Below, one piece after another: positions 5,974 through 7,303 of a DNA stretch of 7,303 nucleotides. Origin of the DNA: Desulfobacterales bacterium CG23_combo_of_CG06-09_8_20_14_all_52_9 (GTDB taxonomy: Bacteria; Desulfobacterota; Desulfobacteria; Desulfobacterales; UBA2156); NCBI GenBank assembly GCA_002771315.1, contig PCSF01000304.1:83-7385 (forward strand), in the 5' to 3' direction. Within the stretch, counting starts at the first letter, position 1; every line of letters starts with the position of its first letter. Under the pieces are notes generated by a model that was not told the DNA's origin, made no database searches, and worked only from the letters and a program-made list of their open reading frames with translations. The position numbers were made by a program, and so were the translations under genes.

Positions 5974-6608
5974 TTGCCATCATCGACTATGACGCCGGAA
6001 ACCTGACCAGTGTGGCCAGGGCCGTATCCCACCTGGGCTTTTCGTGCACCGTTACCAACGATCTGAAGGCCATTCAACGGTCTGAAAGGATCATCTTCCC
6101 GGGAGTTGGGGCTGCCGGTTCGGCTATGGCCTCCTTGAGACGCCTGGATCTGGACCGATGTCTGAAAGATGCCTTTGAAGAAGGAAAGCCGGTTTTAGGG
6201 ATTTGCGTGGGAACCCAGGTGATCCTGGAACACAGTGAGGAAAACAACACGACCTGTCTGGGGTTCATCCCGGGAACGGTGCGCGCCTTTCCGGGGGACC
6301 TTCGATCCTGCAACGGAGAGCGCCTTAAGATTCCCCATATGGGATGGAATCGCGTCCGTATCGTGAGGGCACATCCTTTATTGACAGATATCCGGGAGAC
6401 CGATGAGTTTTATTTCGTACACGGATATTTCCCCAACCCCCGGGATCCGGATTGGGTGGTAGGATTAACCGATTATGGTTTGACGTTTGCTTCGGTGATG
6501 GGGAGGCGAAACCTTTTTGCCACCCAGTTTCACCCGGAAAAGAGCGGAAGGCCCGGGCTTTCCATCTTGAGACGGTTTTGCCGATGGGATGGAAACCACA
6601 AGGCCTGA
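5970..6608 (+). CDS. hisH: Imidazole glycerol phosphate synthase, glutaminase subunit HisH
   Basis: This 212-residue class I glutamine amidotransferase releases ammonia from glutamine and passes it through HisF to make imidazole glycerol phosphate and AICAR in histidine synthesis. The catalytic triad is visible: C79 in GICVGTQ, and H188 and E190 in QFHPEKS. The oxyanion region PGVGAAGSAM (44–53), PHMGWN (122–127) and YFVHGY (148–153) are also family hallmarks. GICVGTQ differs slightly from the common GICLGMQ but keeps the nucleophile elbow. Length is normal. The start overlaps the mazG stop (ATGA) and has no Shine-Dalgarno of its own. hisF follows after 22 bases; the hisA that commonly separates the two is absent. 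Confidence 0.95.
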   Translation: MIAIIDYDAGNLTSVARAVSHLGFSCTVTNDLKAIQRSERIIFPGVGAAGSAMASLRRLDLDRCLKDAFEEGKPVLGICVGTQVILEHSEENNTTCLGFIPGTVRAFPGDLRSCNGERLKIPHMGWNRVRIVRAHPLLTDIRETDEFYFVHGYFPNPRDPDWVVGLTDYGLTFASVMGRRNLFATQFHPEKSGRPGLSILRRFCRWDGNHKA

Positions 6609-6637
6609 TGTCGGATGTGGAGAAGAAGCCATGCTGA
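6608..6637 (+). other. Nine-codon open frame bridging the hisH stop and hisF start
   Basis: The hisH stop TGA (6606–6608) overlaps an ATG (6608–6610), forming TGATG. That ATG opens a nine-codon frame (MSDVEKKPC) whose TGA (6635–6637) lies just inside hisF, next to its ATG (6631–6633). It might carry re-initiating ribosomes from hisH to hisF. It has no independent Shine-Dalgarno and could be coincidence. Confidence 0.2.
6619..6622 (+). promoter_or_regulatory. Shine-Dalgarno of hisF
   Basis: GGAG (6619–6622) lies eight bases before the ATG at 6631. It supports that start, which also gives the usual HisF N-terminus MLSKRIIPCLD. Confidence 0.65.
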
Positions 6638-7303
6638 GTAAAAGGATCATTCCTTGCCTGGATGTTCGGGATGGAAAGACGACCAAGGGGATCCGGTTCA
6701 AGGAAAATGTCGACATCGGAGACCCTGTGGAGATGGCGCGCCTGTACTATGAGGCCGGAGCGGACGAGATCGTGTTTTACGATATCACCGCTTCCCACGA
6801 GAAACGGGGTATCATGATCGAGGTGGTCCGACGTGTGGCGAAAACCATCTTTATCCCCTTTTCGGTGGGCGGGGGGCTCCGAAGCGTGGAGGACATGCGG
6901 GCCGTGCTCCTAGCAGGTGCTGAGAAGGTAAGCGTGAACTCGGCGGCGGTCCGCGATCCGTCAATTATCTCAAAGGGGGCGAAGGCCTTCGGAAACCAGT
7001 GCATTGTCCTGGGGATGGATGTCAAGCATGTCGGCGTGAAAGCGGGGATCCCGTCTGGGTACGAGATTGTTATCAACGGCGGGAGGAGTTATATGGGAAT
7101 CGATGCCCTTCAATGGGCCAAGGAGGCGGAAGCGCTTGGGGCCGGAGAGATCTGTTTGAATGCCATCGACGCGGATGGGACCCGGGAGGGTTACGAACTG
7201 AACTTGACGGCCATGATCTCCGATAATGTGGGGATCCCCGTCATTGCGTCAGGTGGTGCGGGAAAGCCCGAGCACCTGTACGACGTCCTCACAAAGGGAA
7301 AGG
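6631..7303 (+). CDS. hisF: Imidazole glycerol phosphate synthase, cyclase subunit HisF (partial, C-terminus beyond right edge)
   Basis: The frame is open for 224 complete codons to the right edge, so roughly the last 30 residues of a (beta/alpha)8 barrel of about 250–260 are missing. HisF uses ammonia from HisH to convert PRFAR to imidazole glycerol phosphate and AICAR. C9, D11 and K19 (RIIPCLDVRDG, then TTKG) and D130 (LGMDVK) fall at the positions of the catalytic residues in well-studied HisF. Phosphate-binding features are SVGGGLRS (68–75), VNSAAV (102–107) and the late IASGGAG. Two regions differ from common HisF: an extended segment after D130 (about 131–151, HVGVKAGIPSGYE) and NAIDADGT (177–184) where many relatives have TSIDRDGT. 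Enteric HisF also varies at this second site, so function is probably unchanged. It pairs with hisH directly upstream. Confidence 0.95.
   Translation, partial: MLSKRIIPCLDVRDGKTTKGIRFKENVDIGDPVEMARLYYEAGADEIVFYDITASHEKRGIMIEVVRRVAKTIFIPFSVGGGLRSVEDMRAVLLAGAEKVSVNSAAVRDPSIISKGAKAFGNQCIVLGMDVKHVGVKAGIPSGYEIVINGGRSYMGIDALQWAKEAEALGAGEICLNAIDADGTREGYELNLTAMISDNVGIPVIASGGAGKPEHLYDVLTKGK

Noticed and set aside
5970..7303. HisH/HisF pair serving sugar amidation in surface polysaccharide synthesis
   Set aside because: Such pairs lie beside a WbpG/PseA-type amidotransferase and sugar genes. None is here, and both subunits keep the residues expected for histidine synthesis.
1..7303. tRNA, rRNA, CRISPR array, insertion sequence or phage module
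   Set aside because: No cloverleaf, spaced direct repeats, transposase or integrase motifs were seen; nearly all of the window is filled by recognised genes.

Overview
The window looks like a conserved chromosomal housekeeping region from a Gram-negative bacterium, most likely a member of the Desulfobacterota (former Deltaproteobacteria). This is inferred from the phoH–pgpH–ybeY gene order, a PgpH-type HD phosphohydrolase, a secreted FecR-like protein, and the style of the HisF and PhoH sequences. Coding bases are moderately GC-rich. I see no insertion sequence, phage gene, CRISPR array, tRNA or rRNA, and no sign of recent transfer.

Left half (minus strand, read right to left from about 4446): phoH/ybeZ overlaps pgpH by an ATGA, pgpH overlaps ybeY by 101 bases in a different frame, and after a 111-base AT-rich gap comes a secreted FecR-domain protein that runs off the left edge. 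The first three form a tightly packed operon joining a PhoH ATPase, a membrane HD hydrolase of the c-di-AMP phosphodiesterase family, and the YbeY endoribonuclease. The FecR-like gene has its own candidate sigma-70 promoter, with a run of nine T in the spacer.

Middle (4447–4629): a 183-base divergent control region. On the phoH side it carries two adjacent inverted repeats just ahead of the phoH start. On the other side it carries two perfect TTGACA boxes facing cvpA, one of them 17 bases from a fair -10 box.

Right half (plus strand): cvpA, mazG, hisH and hisF follow one another with a 27-base gap, an ATGA overlap and a 22-base gap, so they are probably one transcription unit. MazG is a full-length two-domain NTP pyrophosphohydrolase. 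HisH and HisF together form imidazole glycerol phosphate synthase; hisF is cut by the right edge after 224 complete codons. The usual hisA between hisH and hisF is missing, so the histidine genes are probably split across the genome.

No wholly new system is evident. The points most worth a second look are the phoH leader structure, the long pgpH/ybeY overlap, the mazG–hisH–hisF coupling, and the homopolymer runs in the fecR promoter and in mazG.
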